Source: Bacteroidales bacterium
Lineage (GTDB): Bacteria > Bacteroidota > Bacteroidia > Bacteroidales > UBA932
NCBI GenBank assembly: GCA_004554455.1
Contig: SFMG01000001.1
Location: 1 to 64,000 of the forward strand
Length of the DNA: 64,000 nt
Direction of reading: 5' to 3'
The translations under genes and the position numbers were made by a program. This document shows positions 26,078 to 34,541 of this stretch, piece after piece; the first letter of the stretch is position 1; each line of letters starts with the position of its first letter. The notes under the pieces were generated by a model. It did not search any database, was not told the origin of the DNA, and saw nothing but the letters and a program-made list of their open reading frames with translations.

Positions 26078-27337
26078 ATGGATACGCTTTTCACACCATA
26101 CAGACTGGGCAATCTGGAACTGCGCAACAGGACCATACGTTCCGCCGCCTTCGAGGCGATGTGCAAGAACAACCGCCCGACCAAGGAACTTTTCGACTAT
26201 CACGTAGCCGTTGCGAAAGGAGGGATAGGAATGACTACTGTCTCCTATGCCGCTGTCTGCGAAAGCGGCCTCTCCTTCGACACGCAGCTCCTGCTCCGCG
26301 ACGAGATAATCCCGGATCTCAGGAAGCTTACCGATGCCATACACGCCGAGGGCGCGAAGGCCAGCATACAGCTCGGCCATTGCGGCAATATGACCCACAG
26401 GCGCACCTGCCACTGCACTCCTATAGGTGCCAGCGGCGGATTCAATCTCTACTCCCCTACCTTCTTCCGCACTATGACCAGGAAGGACATAGAGGAGGTG
26501 GCCAAGGCCTTCGGCAATGCCACGAGGATATGCATTGAGGCGGGGTTCGATGCCGTGGAGGTGCACGCCGGCCACGGCTATCTGATTTCCCAGTTCCTCT
26601 CCCCGTACACCAACCACCGCAAGGACGAGTTCGGCGGCAGCCTGGAGAACAGGATGCGCTTTATGAAGATGTGCATCGGCGAAGTCGTGAAGGCAGCCGG
26701 GGACAAGATAGTCGTGACCGCCAAGCTCAACACCAGTGACGGTTTCAAGGGCGGCCAGACCAGCGAGGAACTCATTGAGGTGGCCAAGGAGATGCGCAAG
26801 CTTGGCGTTCAGGCCATCACCCTCTCCGGAGGTTTCGTGAGCAGGGCCCCAATGCACGTGATGAGGGGACAGTTCCCCGTTCCCGTTTTCGTGCATTATT
26901 TCCCATGGAGGCAGTGGTGGCTTAAACTGGGCGTGCTGGTAGCCGGCCACATAGTGTCCCCTACCGTTCCGTTCAAACATCTCTTCTTCCTGGAGGAAGC
27001 CAAGAAGTTCCAGGCGGCGATGCCGGACTTCCCGTTCATCTACGTGGGCGGAGTCACCAGCCGCGAGGATGCGGACAGGGTTATGGAAGAGGGATTTCCA
27101 CTGCTGCAGATGGGCCGCGCGGTGCTTGAGGACACCGATTTCGTGAACAAGATGGCTGCAGACAAGCATCACTGCAGTCAGTGCGAGCACTCCAATTTCT
27201 GCGTAGGACGTATGTACAGCCGCTCGATGCAATGTCACAAGAACTGCGTTGACATCACCCCCGCAATGGAGCGCGCTGTAAAGCGCATCAACCGCCAGAA
27301 CGACCGTATGGAACGGAAGCTCGGCTACAAGAAGTGA
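26078..27337 (+). CDS. Old-yellow-enzyme-type NADH:flavin oxidoreductase (5-beta-reductase-like)
   Basis: 419 residues. It has the FMN TIM barrel of the OYE/2,4-dienoyl-CoA reductase family: FTPYRLGNLELRNRTIRSA, IQLGHCGN, the catalytic-site VEVHAGHGYLISQFLSP and YTNHRKDEFGGSLENR, and VGGVTSREDADRVM with MGRAVLEDTDFV. A Cys cluster follows (C-x2-C-x5-C-x10-C in the last ~60 residues), resembling the Fe-S site of the larger enzymes. The second Rossmann domain of those enzymes is absent. Abutting the SRD5A-like gene, it is a candidate delta-4-3-ketosteroid 5-beta-reductase; other enone substrates remain possible. Confidence 0.88.
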   Translation: MDTLFTPYRLGNLELRNRTIRSAAFEAMCKNNRPTKELFDYHVAVAKGGIGMTTVSYAAVCESGLSFDTQLLLRDEIIPDLRKLTDAIHAEGAKASIQLGHCGNMTHRRTCHCTPIGASGGFNLYSPTFFRTMTRKDIEEVAKAFGNATRICIEAGFDAVEVHAGHGYLISQFLSPYTNHRKDEFGGSLENRMRFMKMCIGEVVKAAGDKIVVTAKLNTSDGFKGGQTSEELIEVAKEMRKLGVQAITLSGGFVSRAPMHVMRGQFPVPVFVHYFPWRQWWLKLGVLVAGHIVSPTVPFKHLFFLEEAKKFQAAMPDFPFIYVGGVTSREDADRVMEEGFPLLQMGRAVLEDTDFVNKMAADKHHCSQCEHSNFCVGRMYSRSMQCHKNCVDITPAMERAVKRINRQNDRMERKLGYKK

Positions 27338-27366
27338 TATATACTCGGCTACAAGAGTGATATATA
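27320..27366. repeat. Tandem duplication of the oxidoreductase 3' end
   Basis: CTCGGCTACAAGA-AGTGATATATA (27320-27343) is repeated at once as 27344-27366 with one A missing. The first copy contains the real stop codon; the second lies between the gene and RNase P RNA. Confidence 0.85.
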
Positions 27367-27371
27367 TAAAT

Positions 27372-27688
27372 AAGGTGGCGCGATCTGTCGCGGCGCTCAG
27401 GCGCTGAGGAAAGTCCGGACAGGGAAGGGCAGCCCGCTGTGGAAAGCACAGATGGGAGCAATCTTATGCAGGCCGTAACAGAAAATTACCGCCCGTAAGG
27501 GTAAGGGTGAAAACGTGAGGCAAGAGCTCACGACGGGGCGTGGCGACACGTCACGGGTACGGCACCGGGCCCTGCAAGACCAAATATACTGGCAGTCAAG
27601 GGTTGCCCGCCCGTTGCCAGGGGGTAGGTTGCGAAGATAAATGACAGATTTAAAAACAGAAACCGGCTTACGGCGCCACCTTTTTTTT
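27372..27688 (+). ncRNA. rnpB: RNase P RNA, bacterial class A
   Basis: The 5' end AAGGTGGCGC pairs with the 3' GCGCCACCTT (P1). Conserved region I GAGGAAAGTCCGGAC is present, with the partner P4 segment in the AGGGGGTAGGTTGCG...GACAGA area near the 3' end and an intervening ACAGAAA. The T8 run after P1 acts as terminator. It processes tRNA 5' ends. Confidence 0.97.
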
Positions 27689-27705
27689 CAAATAGAACTC
27701 CCCGC

Positions 27706-27736
27706 AAAAAAATAAGGCGATTTCCGGGAAATCGCC
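27706..27736 (-). terminator. Terminator of tRNA-Gln
   Basis: On the minus strand GGCGATTTCCCGGAAATCGCC is a near-perfect dyad followed by TTATTTTTTT, just after the tRNA 3' end. Confidence 0.8.
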
Positions 27737-27740
27737 AGGG

Positions 27741-27811
27741 TTGAGATACCAGGATTCGAACCTGGACAGACAGAACCAAAATCTGTAGTGCTACCATTAC
27801 ACCATACCTCA
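27741..27811 (-). tRNA. tRNA-Gln (TTG anticodon)
   Basis: Minus-strand cloverleaf: acceptor TGAGGTA/TATCTCA with one G-T pair, anticodon loop with TTG, T-arm CCAGGTTCGAATCCTGG. The 3' CCA is not encoded. Confidence 0.95.
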
Positions 27812-27907
27812 ATTCCGCCTGCGAAGGTAGTCAAAATTTGCGATAGTCCTCCCCAATGTCCAAAAAATTTGAGTAACTTCGCGGGCGCAAGTCAAGAAAA
27901 CGTAATA

Positions 27908-29215
27908 ATGGAAGAAATTACAGAGATATCCGCTTGGTTGCTCATTCCCTTCATTCTGATGCTGCTCACCATAGCCTGTGCCCCTCTCATTGCGGGGAAG
28001 CACTGGGAAAGCAACCGTGAAAAGCTTCTTATAACGGCGGCAATCGCCGTTCCCACAGCCATCATCCTTATATGCTGCGGACTGGGCCATGCTCTCCTCG
28101 AGCAGCTGGTCTTCGACTACTTCCCATTCATCACCCTGCTCCTGGCCCTCTACGTGGTCACCGGAGGCCTGATGATCAAGGGTGACGTGACCGCAACCCC
28201 AATGACCAACTGCGGGATACTCACCATAGGCTACCTGCTGGCTTCCCTGATGGGCACCACCGGAGCGGCTATGCTTATGATACGGCCCCTTCTGGAAATC
28301 AACAAGCAGAGGACCCACAAGGTACACACCATACTCTTCTTCATAGCCATGGTGGCCAACTGCGGAGGCATACTCACCCCTCTCGGAGACCCGCCTCTTT
28401 TCCTGCTCTATCTGCGCGGAGCCGACTTCGGCTGGTTCCTCAAGCTGATGCCTGCCTGGATTTTCATAGGGGCCACCCTGCTCTTTGTCTATTATATATG
28501 GGACACCGTCGCCTTCAAGAAAGAGCCGCGTTCGGCCATAAGGAAGGACATCAGCGACAAATCGCCTATACGTATCAAGGGACGTATCAACATCATCTAC
28601 CTGGCGCTGGTGATACTCTCGGTCATCTTCCTGAACAGTAGCCATATCCCCGCAATGGAAAACGGAGCTATGCGTTTCCTGCGTGAATACGCCCTCATAG
28701 CCATAATCATACTGAGTCTGGCGACTACAAAAAGGAATACCCGCAAGGCCAACCATTTCAGCTGGGAGCCTATACAGGAAGTCGCGATACTCTTCGTCGG
28801 AATATTCACCACGATGACGCCGGCCCTGCTCTTCCTGAACTCCCACGCCGCCTCGCTGGGCTTCTCGCAGCCCTGGCAGTTCTACTATTCTACCGGTTTC
28901 CTGAGCTCCTTCCTGGACAATGCCCCTACCGCCGTATCCTTCTACACCGTGGCCCAGGGCCTTGTCTCCGACGGCTATTTCAGCGGAGCGGAGTTCGTAG
29001 CCGGAATACCGGAGGTTCTGCTCAAGGCCATATCGATGGGTGCCGTATTCTTCGGTTCCCTTACCTACATAGGCAACGGGCCTAACTTTATGGTAAAATC
29101 AATAGCCGAAAGAAGCGGCATAAAGATGCCAAGCTTCTTCGGCTATATGCTCAAGTTCTCTCTGATAGTGCTGCTGCCTGTCTATGTGCTGGCGCAGCTG
29201 CTGTTCCTCCGATAG
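27908..29215 (+). CDS. NhaD-type Na+/H+ antiporter (ion-transporter superfamily)
   Basis: About 435 residues from the ATG giving MEEITEISAWLL. It has around twelve hydrophobic segments. The paired helix-break motifs of the CitMHS/NhaD group are present: VANCGGILTPLGDPPLFLLY and SSFLDNAPTAVSFYTVA, with FGSLTYIGNGPNFMVKSIAE near the end. Relatives exchange Na+ for H+; ion choice here is inferred. Upstream ORF extension to 27788 would run through the tRNA and is rejected. A weak TAACTTCG box lies 27 bases upstream. Confidence 0.85.
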   Translation: MEEITEISAWLLIPFILMLLTIACAPLIAGKHWESNREKLLITAAIAVPTAIILICCGLGHALLEQLVFDYFPFITLLLALYVVTGGLMIKGDVTATPMTNCGILTIGYLLASLMGTTGAAMLMIRPLLEINKQRTHKVHTILFFIAMVANCGGILTPLGDPPLFLLYLRGADFGWFLKLMPAWIFIGATLLFVYYIWDTVAFKKEPRSAIRKDISDKSPIRIKGRINIIYLALVILSVIFLNSSHIPAMENGAMRFLREYALIAIIILSLATTKRNTRKANHFSWEPIQEVAILFVGIFTTMTPALLFLNSHAASLGFSQPWQFYYSTGFLSSFLDNAPTAVSFYTVAQGLVSDGYFSGAEFVAGIPEVLLKAISMGAVFFGSLTYIGNGPNFMVKSIAERSGIKMPSFFGYMLKFSLIVLLPVYVLAQLLFLR

Positions 29216-29219
29216 AGGA

Positions 29220-30461
29220 TCAGATGGAAGCGCCGGAATAGTCCGGACGGGCATAGATCACGCGGCCGTTGCACAGAGTGAAGGCCACGTCCTGCGCAGA
29301 GGCGGAATAGACCCAGTCCGAAAGGGCATTGTGTCCGGGACGCATACGCGGCGAAGCGAGGTCCACCAGCACGCAGTCCGCCAGCTTTCCCTCGGCTATC
29401 TCGCCCGAATCCAGGCCGAATGCCTGCGCTCCGTTGCGTGTAGCCCATTCCAGCACGACAGAGGCCGGAAGCAGGGTCGGCACACCCTCGTTCACAAGCG
29501 CTTCCGCAGAAGGTGCGCTGACGCACTTTGCCAGCAGGGCCGCGAACTTCATTTCCTCCCTCATATCCAGATTGTTGTTGGAAGAGGCGCCGTCTGTTCC
29601 GAGAGCGACCTTCGCCCCGCTTTTCAGAGCCAGCTCATAAGGGAAACGACCGCTTCCCAACTTCATGTTCGAGCATGGGCAATGCACAGCCGTCACTCCC
29701 CTCTCGGCGAGTATGTCCCATTCCTCCTCATCCACGTGCACGCAGTGGGCCGCCACCACGTCCGGGCCGAGGAAGCCTATGGAGTCGAGGTAGCGCACCG
29801 GAGTCATAGCGTGCTCGCGCAGGCAGTCCTGCACCTCCCTGTCGGTCTCCGAGAGATGTATATGCAGGCGCAGGCCGTACTTGCGGGCCCATTCGGCGCT
29901 GCGGCGAAGTTTTTCCTTTCCAACCGTATATATGGCGTGAGGGGCTATGGCCAGCTGTATGAGTCCCCCGCTCGGGTCGCGGAACTGCTCGACGAACTCG
30001 CGTTTCACGTCCTCAACCGCCTGGGAATGGCATTCCATAACGGTAATGCCTATGCAGGCCCTCATTCCGGCGTCACACACGGCCTTGATGGTCTGCTCTA
30101 TGCCGAAGTACATATCGTTGAAGAAGCAGCTGCCGCCGGATACCATTTCCTCAACGGCAAGACGGCTTCCGGCGGCGATGTCCGCGTCGCTCAATTTGTC
30201 TTCGTAAGGCCATATATAGTCCTGCAGCCACTGCTGCAGAGGCATATCGTCCGCATAGCCGCGCAGCAGCGTCATAGCAGCGTGGGTGTGGGCATTGAAG
30301 AAGGCCGGGAATATGGCGAGGCCGGAAGCGTCGATGCAGCGCTCCGCTACAGGGCTGTCGCAGCCGCCGTCACTGTCCTTTATCGAGACGAAGCGTCCCT
30401 TTTCTATCGATATGTCCTTGCGTGTCCCCCCGTAGAGGACGTTTTTAAGCAGCAGGCTCAT
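29220..30461 (-). CDS. mtaD: Amidohydrolase, MTA/SAH deaminase type
   Basis: 413 residues. The metal-dependent amidohydrolase barrel has HxH in PAFFNAHTHAAMTLLRG, a metal His in LHIHLSETDREV and another in AAHCVHVDEEEW, and the catalytic Asp in LGTDGASSNNNLDM. The SSNNNLDM ending and HCPCSNMKLGSG are typical of the 5-methylthioadenosine/S-adenosylhomocysteine deaminase and TrzA/AtzA group. Substrate assignment within that group is uncertain. Its start overlaps the stop of the gene upstream by four bases. Confidence 0.85.
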   Translation of the reverse strand: MSLLLKNVLYGGTRKDISIEKGRFVSIKDSDGGCDSPVAERCIDASGLAIFPAFFNAHTHAAMTLLRGYADDMPLQQWLQDYIWPYEDKLSDADIAAGSRLAVEEMVSGGSCFFNDMYFGIEQTIKAVCDAGMRACIGITVMECHSQAVEDVKREFVEQFRDPSGGLIQLAIAPHAIYTVGKEKLRRSAEWARKYGLRLHIHLSETDREVQDCLREHAMTPVRYLDSIGFLGPDVVAAHCVHVDEEEWDILAERGVTAVHCPCSNMKLGSGRFPYELALKSGAKVALGTDGASSNNNLDMREEMKFAALLAKCVSAPSAEALVNEGVPTLLPASVVLEWATRNGAQAFGLDSGEIAEGKLADCVLVDLASPRMRPGHNALSDWVYSASAQDVAFTLCNGRVIYARPDYSGASI

Positions 30462-30937
30462 TTCTGTATGTCAAGTGATATGAGTTTGTCGGCCAGGATG
30501 CCGGCCGCCATGCCCACCAGTTCCTCGCAGGGGCGTTTTCTGTAATATTCCGCTGTTCTCTCGGAAGGTTGCGGAGCTTCGCGCAGGCCTCCGTTCAGGC
30601 CAAGCAGCTCACGGCATATTATCGAGCCGTTCTCCTTCCTGTATGCGTCCGCGAATTCCTGGACCAGGGCGTAGTTGGCAGTGCGAGCCTCCCTGTCGGA
30701 AGGGTCGTCTGCGGAAACTATGGCCCCGGCAACCAGGGTCATGCCGCTGACGCAGCCGCAGACCTCGCGCAGGCGTCCGAAGCCACCGCCGAAGCCGGAG
30801 GCCAGTTTTGCCACGCTTTTCTCAGGGAGACCCAGGACATCGGCGTATGCCATGGCCACGGACTGGCAGCAATTCCAGCCCTCCCTGAAAAAAGCCCGCG
30901 CCTTTGCGACGCGGGTTTCTTTGTCTATATCGTACAT
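30458..30937 (-). CDS. C_GCAxxG_C_C-family protein
   Basis: 159 residues. Characteristic cysteines are WNCCQSVAMA near residue 22 and GRLREVCGCVSGMTLVAGA near 57, with a third Cys in IICRELLG and a fourth in RPCEELVG. The family is conserved in anaerobes and thought to bind metal or act in redox reactions; no function is established. It sits between a peptide transporter and an amidohydrolase, overlapping the latter by four bases. Confidence 0.85.
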   Translation of the reverse strand: MYDIDKETRVAKARAFFREGWNCCQSVAMAYADVLGLPEKSVAKLASGFGGGFGRLREVCGCVSGMTLVAGAIVSADDPSDREARTANYALVQEFADAYRKENGSIICRELLGLNGGLREAPQPSERTAEYYRKRPCEELVGMAAGILADKLISLDIQK

Positions 30938-30947
30938 AGTACTCTTA

Positions 30948-32501
30948 TCAGTTGGTAGCTGCCTCTATCTTCTTCATCAGGGCAAACATAATGACGGCTG
31001 CAATGAGGCAGAGGGCGATGAGTATGCCCCAGTTGGCCATAAGCGGAATCCTGTTCCAGAGCATGGACGGGATGGAACTGAGATAGTTTCCTATGGCGGT
31101 TGCGGCGAACCAGCAGCCCATCATCATACCCTTGTACTTAGGAGGGGCGACCTTCGAAACGAAGGAGATTCCCATCGGAGAGAGCAGAAGCTCAGCGAAG
31201 GTGAGGGTAAGGTAGGTGGAGATGAGCCAGCCCGGGCTGAGTATGCTCTGGGTGGTGCCGTTCAGGTCCTTCGGAGAAGTGAGGCCGAAGGAAGCGAGGG
31301 TGATGATCACGAAGCCGAGGGCGGCCACGAGCATGCCGAGGGCTATCTTCTTAGGAGCTGAAGGCTCCTTGCCTTTCTTGGCGAGAGCTGCGAATATGGC
31401 CATCGAAACCGGAGTCAGCGCAACCACGAAGAAAGGATTGAACTGCTGGAAGTCGGAAGGCTGTGCGTTGACCGGATCAGGGGTCACGAAGAAGAAAATC
31501 AAGGCTGCGGCGCCCCAGATCAGAAGCGTGAAGATTCCGGAAAGTATCTTGCCCTTTTTGGTCTCGGACTGGAAGGTCGAGAAGAGGGTGTAAACGGAAA
31601 GGGCTATGAGCGCAAGTATCCAGATATTGAAGCCGAGTCTCATAGGACCGGTCACGCAGAGGTCGGTGTAGTTCTTTGCGAAGAAGGTGAGGGCCGAACC
31701 GTTCTGGTGGAAGGCCATCCAGAAGAAAATCACTACGGCGAAGACGAGGAAGAGGGCTACGAGACGGTCCTTGGTCTGCTTAGGGGTGAGTTCCTCTACC
31801 GGAGCGGCAGCCGCCTTGGCCTGCTTTGCAGTCACATCGGCGTGCTTGAACCAGCCGCGGCAGGCGAAGTATATGGCCACGGAGAGTATGAGGGATACGC
31901 AGGCGACGCCGAAGCAGAGGCCGTAGGCGCCGGAAAGGGCGTCCAGATAGGCCGGATCCTGGCAGGCAGCGTCATATACGAAACCCTGCCTTCCGAGCAT
32001 GGTTTCGGTGATTTTCCTGGCCATTGCAGGTGCGAACATCGCGCCTATGTTGATTGCCATATAGAAGAGACTGAAGGCCGAGTCGCGCTTTGCGCTGTAA
32101 CGCGGGTCGTCGTAGAGATTGCCGACGAGCACCTGGAGGTTACCCTTGAAGAGACCCGTGCCCACGGCCACGAGGGCCAGACCGGCGAACATAACGAGCT
32201 TGGCGGCTGTGCCGTTGCCCGTAGGAAGGGCCAGGGAGAGATAACCCAGGAACATCACGGTAATGCCTATGACCACGCATTTGCCGTAGCCTATCTTGTC
32301 AGCGATTATGCCTCCGACCAGAGGCATGAAATAAACTCCGGCGAGGAAAATGGCATAGACCTGGCCGGCTGCTGCTTCGCTCCAGCCGAAACGCGCCTGC
32401 ATCAGCAGGGCGAGAATGGCGAGCATGGTGTAGTAGCCGAAGCGCTCGCCGGTGTTGGCGAGGGCCAGGGCATACAGTCCTTTCGGTTGACCTTTGAACA
32501 T
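30948..32501 (-). CDS. POT/PTR-family peptide:H+ symporter
   Basis: About 517 residues from the ATG giving MFKGQPKGLYALALANTGER. Twelve or more hydrophobic helices carry the POT signatures: the ExxER-like NTGERFGYYTMLAILALL on helix 1, GGIIADKIGYGKCVVIG, and FSLFYMAINIGAMFAP (the PTR2 FYxxINxGS motif with A for S). It imports di- and tripeptides with protons. An upstream 41-codon extension is unsupported because the -7 box lies inside it. Likely the first gene of a unit with the C_GCAxxG protein and the amidohydrolase. Confidence 0.9.
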   Translation of the reverse strand: MFKGQPKGLYALALANTGERFGYYTMLAILALLMQARFGWSEAAAGQVYAIFLAGVYFMPLVGGIIADKIGYGKCVVIGITVMFLGYLSLALPTGNGTAAKLVMFAGLALVAVGTGLFKGNLQVLVGNLYDDPRYSAKRDSAFSLFYMAINIGAMFAPAMARKITETMLGRQGFVYDAACQDPAYLDALSGAYGLCFGVACVSLILSVAIYFACRGWFKHADVTAKQAKAAAAPVEELTPKQTKDRLVALFLVFAVVIFFWMAFHQNGSALTFFAKNYTDLCVTGPMRLGFNIWILALIALSVYTLFSTFQSETKKGKILSGIFTLLIWGAAALIFFFVTPDPVNAQPSDFQQFNPFFVVALTPVSMAIFAALAKKGKEPSAPKKIALGMLVAALGFVIITLASFGLTSPKDLNGTTQSILSPGWLISTYLTLTFAELLLSPMGISFVSKVAPPKYKGMMMGCWFAATAIGNYLSSIPSMLWNRIPLMANWGILIALCLIAAVIMFALMKKIEAATN

Positions 32502-32547
32502 AGAATATTGTTGTTTTAAGATTAAGCAAAGGGTGTTTGCAGTTCGA

Positions 32548-32576
32548 CAAATATAATAATAAAAGTAGTATATTTG
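32548..32576. promoter_or_regulatory. Back-to-back -7 boxes of divergent genes
   Basis: TATATTTG is read on the minus strand at 32548-32555 (towards the peptide transporter) and TATATTTG on the plus strand at 32569-32576 (towards the acyltransferase, 8 bases before its ATG). Confidence 0.65.
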
Positions 32577-32583
32577 TAAAGTT

Positions 32584-33507
32584 ATGGCAAAGAAAGAAGG
32601 AAAGCACAATATAGGCGCAGGCATCGTCAGAGCTCTGATGTATCCCTTCGCGAAGATGCCCCTCAGGTGGCATTACTTTTTCGCCGGCTTCATTGCCTGG
32701 CTGCTGAGGGCGGTGCTCCATTACCGTCAGGACGTGATTTACACCAATCTGGCAAAGTCCTTCCCGGACAAGTCCTACGCATGGATAAGGAAGACGGCCG
32801 GGGACTTCTACAGGCATCTGGCCGAAATGATAGTGGAGGCGATATGGTTCAGCGGCTGCCGCAATCCGGAGAGGCTTCGCAAGGCCCGCATCGTGGAGCT
32901 GGTCAACCCGGAACTGATCCAGGAGGCCTATGAAAACTCCCCTTCCGTGATGGTGCTCGACACCCACTGCGGCAACTGGGAACTGCTCGGAGGCCTGTTC
33001 TTCTACAATTTCAAGGACTGCGAATGCCCCATAAAGCCGGGGGTGCTCCACGTTGTGTACAAGGCCCTGAAGAACAAGACCTGGGACAAGGTCTTCTACG
33101 AGAACCGGCGCTGCCCGACTCCGGACACGGAAGGCCAGATCGAGGCTTCCGGAATGCTGCGTTTCATAGCCGGCCACCGCAGGGAGAAATATATATACCT
33201 TGTAAACAACGACCAGTTTCCGAGGGAGTCGTCCTGCGAGGTGGGAACCTTCCTCAACCAGCCGACCACAGGTTTCGTGGGAGCGGCGACGCTTGCCTCC
33301 AGGCTGAAGCTGAGCGTGCTGTATATGGGTATGGTAAACGACCGCAGAGGCCACTACAGCATCAGGTTCGAGCGCATCTGCGACGACGCGTCCCTGATGA
33401 CTCCGGAAGAGATTACCCGCAGGTACTACGACCTGCTTGAAAAAGATATAAAGGAAACCCCTCACAACTGGCTCTGGAGCCACAAGAGATGGAAAAATAT
33501 CAAATGA
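32584..33507 (+). CDS. LpxL/HtrB-like lipid A acyltransferase
   Basis: 307 residues. The acyltransferase motif H-x4-E appears as LDTHCGNWELLGG near residue 125, and a second conserved block as YLVNNDQFPRE. The N-terminal hydrophobic segment HYFFAGFIAWLLRAVL places it at the inner membrane. These enzymes add the secondary acyl chains to lipid A. The following secreted-protein gene starts across its stop codon. Confidence 0.88.
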   Translation: MAKKEGKHNIGAGIVRALMYPFAKMPLRWHYFFAGFIAWLLRAVLHYRQDVIYTNLAKSFPDKSYAWIRKTAGDFYRHLAEMIVEAIWFSGCRNPERLRKARIVELVNPELIQEAYENSPSVMVLDTHCGNWELLGGLFFYNFKDCECPIKPGVLHVVYKALKNKTWDKVFYENRRCPTPDTEGQIEASGMLRFIAGHRREKYIYLVNNDQFPRESSCEVGTFLNQPTTGFVGAATLASRLKLSVLYMGMVNDRRGHYSIRFERICDDASLMTPEEITRRYYDLLEKDIKETPHNWLWSHKRWKNIK

Positions 33508-33509
33508 AT

Positions 33510-34532
33510 ATGAAAAAGACACTGGCTACTATCGCTTCCGCGCTGATGCTCGTTCCGGCATTCGCGCAGGACCCGCAGGGCAGCATAGTCTATTCGCTGC
33601 CGTCAACCACACTGAACTTTGACGTGGAGGCCGTACAGGAGAACTTCTATGCAGGCCCGTATGCCAAATACGCTTTCAAATACCTTGGGATAGAGGTGGG
33701 CGAGCAGGACCGCTGCAGCTGCCATATCACCAAGGTGACCCTCACCCCGTACATCGAAGCGGACCAGAAGCAGCGTTATGTCATAGACGCGGCAGGTGCA
33801 GCCTCATCCGGCCTGCTCAAGCTCTCCGCCCAGGGCCTGATTGCCTTCTCCAACGGCAATCTCGGCGAATCCGGGGTGTGGCGCTTCCCTTCCGGCAGCC
33901 GCGCCGACTTTTCGGACAAGGGCATCAGCTCCAACCTGCAGGCCGAGGAGACCACACTCTACCGCAACAACAAGGATGGGAACAACTACTCCAAGGTGGG
34001 TGTGCAGCAGAATATGATAGTCGAGAAGTCCCCTGAAAAGAGGGCCGCCGAGACAGCCGAGCTCATATTCGAGCTGAGAAAGAAGAGGGTGCAGATAGTT
34101 ACCGGCGACACCGACGCCACCTACAGCGGCGAGGCCATGGGGGCCGCAATCGAAGAAATCAGCCGCCTGGAGCGCGAATATATGTCCCTGTTCATAGGTT
34201 ATTCAGAGTTCAAGGATATACGCATGCGCTTCGAACTGGTGCCGGAAAAGGGACTCGAAAGCCAGAAGTACGTGGCATTCAGGGTTTCCGACCAGAACGG
34301 ACTCGTGGCGGCGGACGACCTGGCGGGCACTCCTGCCCTGCTTGAGCTCATTCCTGAAGAGATCTGCGAAGTCCCTGCTGCCGGAAAGCCTGCAAAGGGT
34401 CCGTTCATCCACTACCGCATCCCTGCGATCTGCAAAGTCAAGCTCTACAAGGGCACGGAAGTACTGCTCCAGAGCAGGGTTCCGGTCTATCAGCTCGGCA
34501 CCGAATCAACATTCCCCGTAAAAACCAAATAA
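33510..34532 (+). CDS. DUF4831-like exported protein
   Basis: About 340 residues. MKKTLATIASALMLVPAFAQ is a signal peptide ending at AFA-Q. The mature part resembles the DUF4831 family, known mainly from Bacteroidota and without assigned function (YAKYAFKYLGIEV near the start, and a repeated SLFIGYSE region near residue 220). ATG codons at 33489, 33504 and 33510 are in frame; the last gives a clean signal peptide. It overlaps or abuts the acyltransferase stop, so an envelope role is likely. Confidence 0.8.
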   Translation: MKKTLATIASALMLVPAFAQDPQGSIVYSLPSTTLNFDVEAVQENFYAGPYAKYAFKYLGIEVGEQDRCSCHITKVTLTPYIEADQKQRYVIDAAGAASSGLLKLSAQGLIAFSNGNLGESGVWRFPSGSRADFSDKGISSNLQAEETTLYRNNKDGNNYSKVGVQQNMIVEKSPEKRAAETAELIFELRKKRVQIVTGDTDATYSGEAMGAAIEEISRLEREYMSLFIGYSEFKDIRMRFELVPEKGLESQKYVAFRVSDQNGLVAADDLAGTPALLELIPEEICEVPAAGKPAKGPFIHYRIPAICKVKLYKGTEVLLQSRVPVYQLGTESTFPVKTK

Positions 34533-34541
34533 GACATAAAT

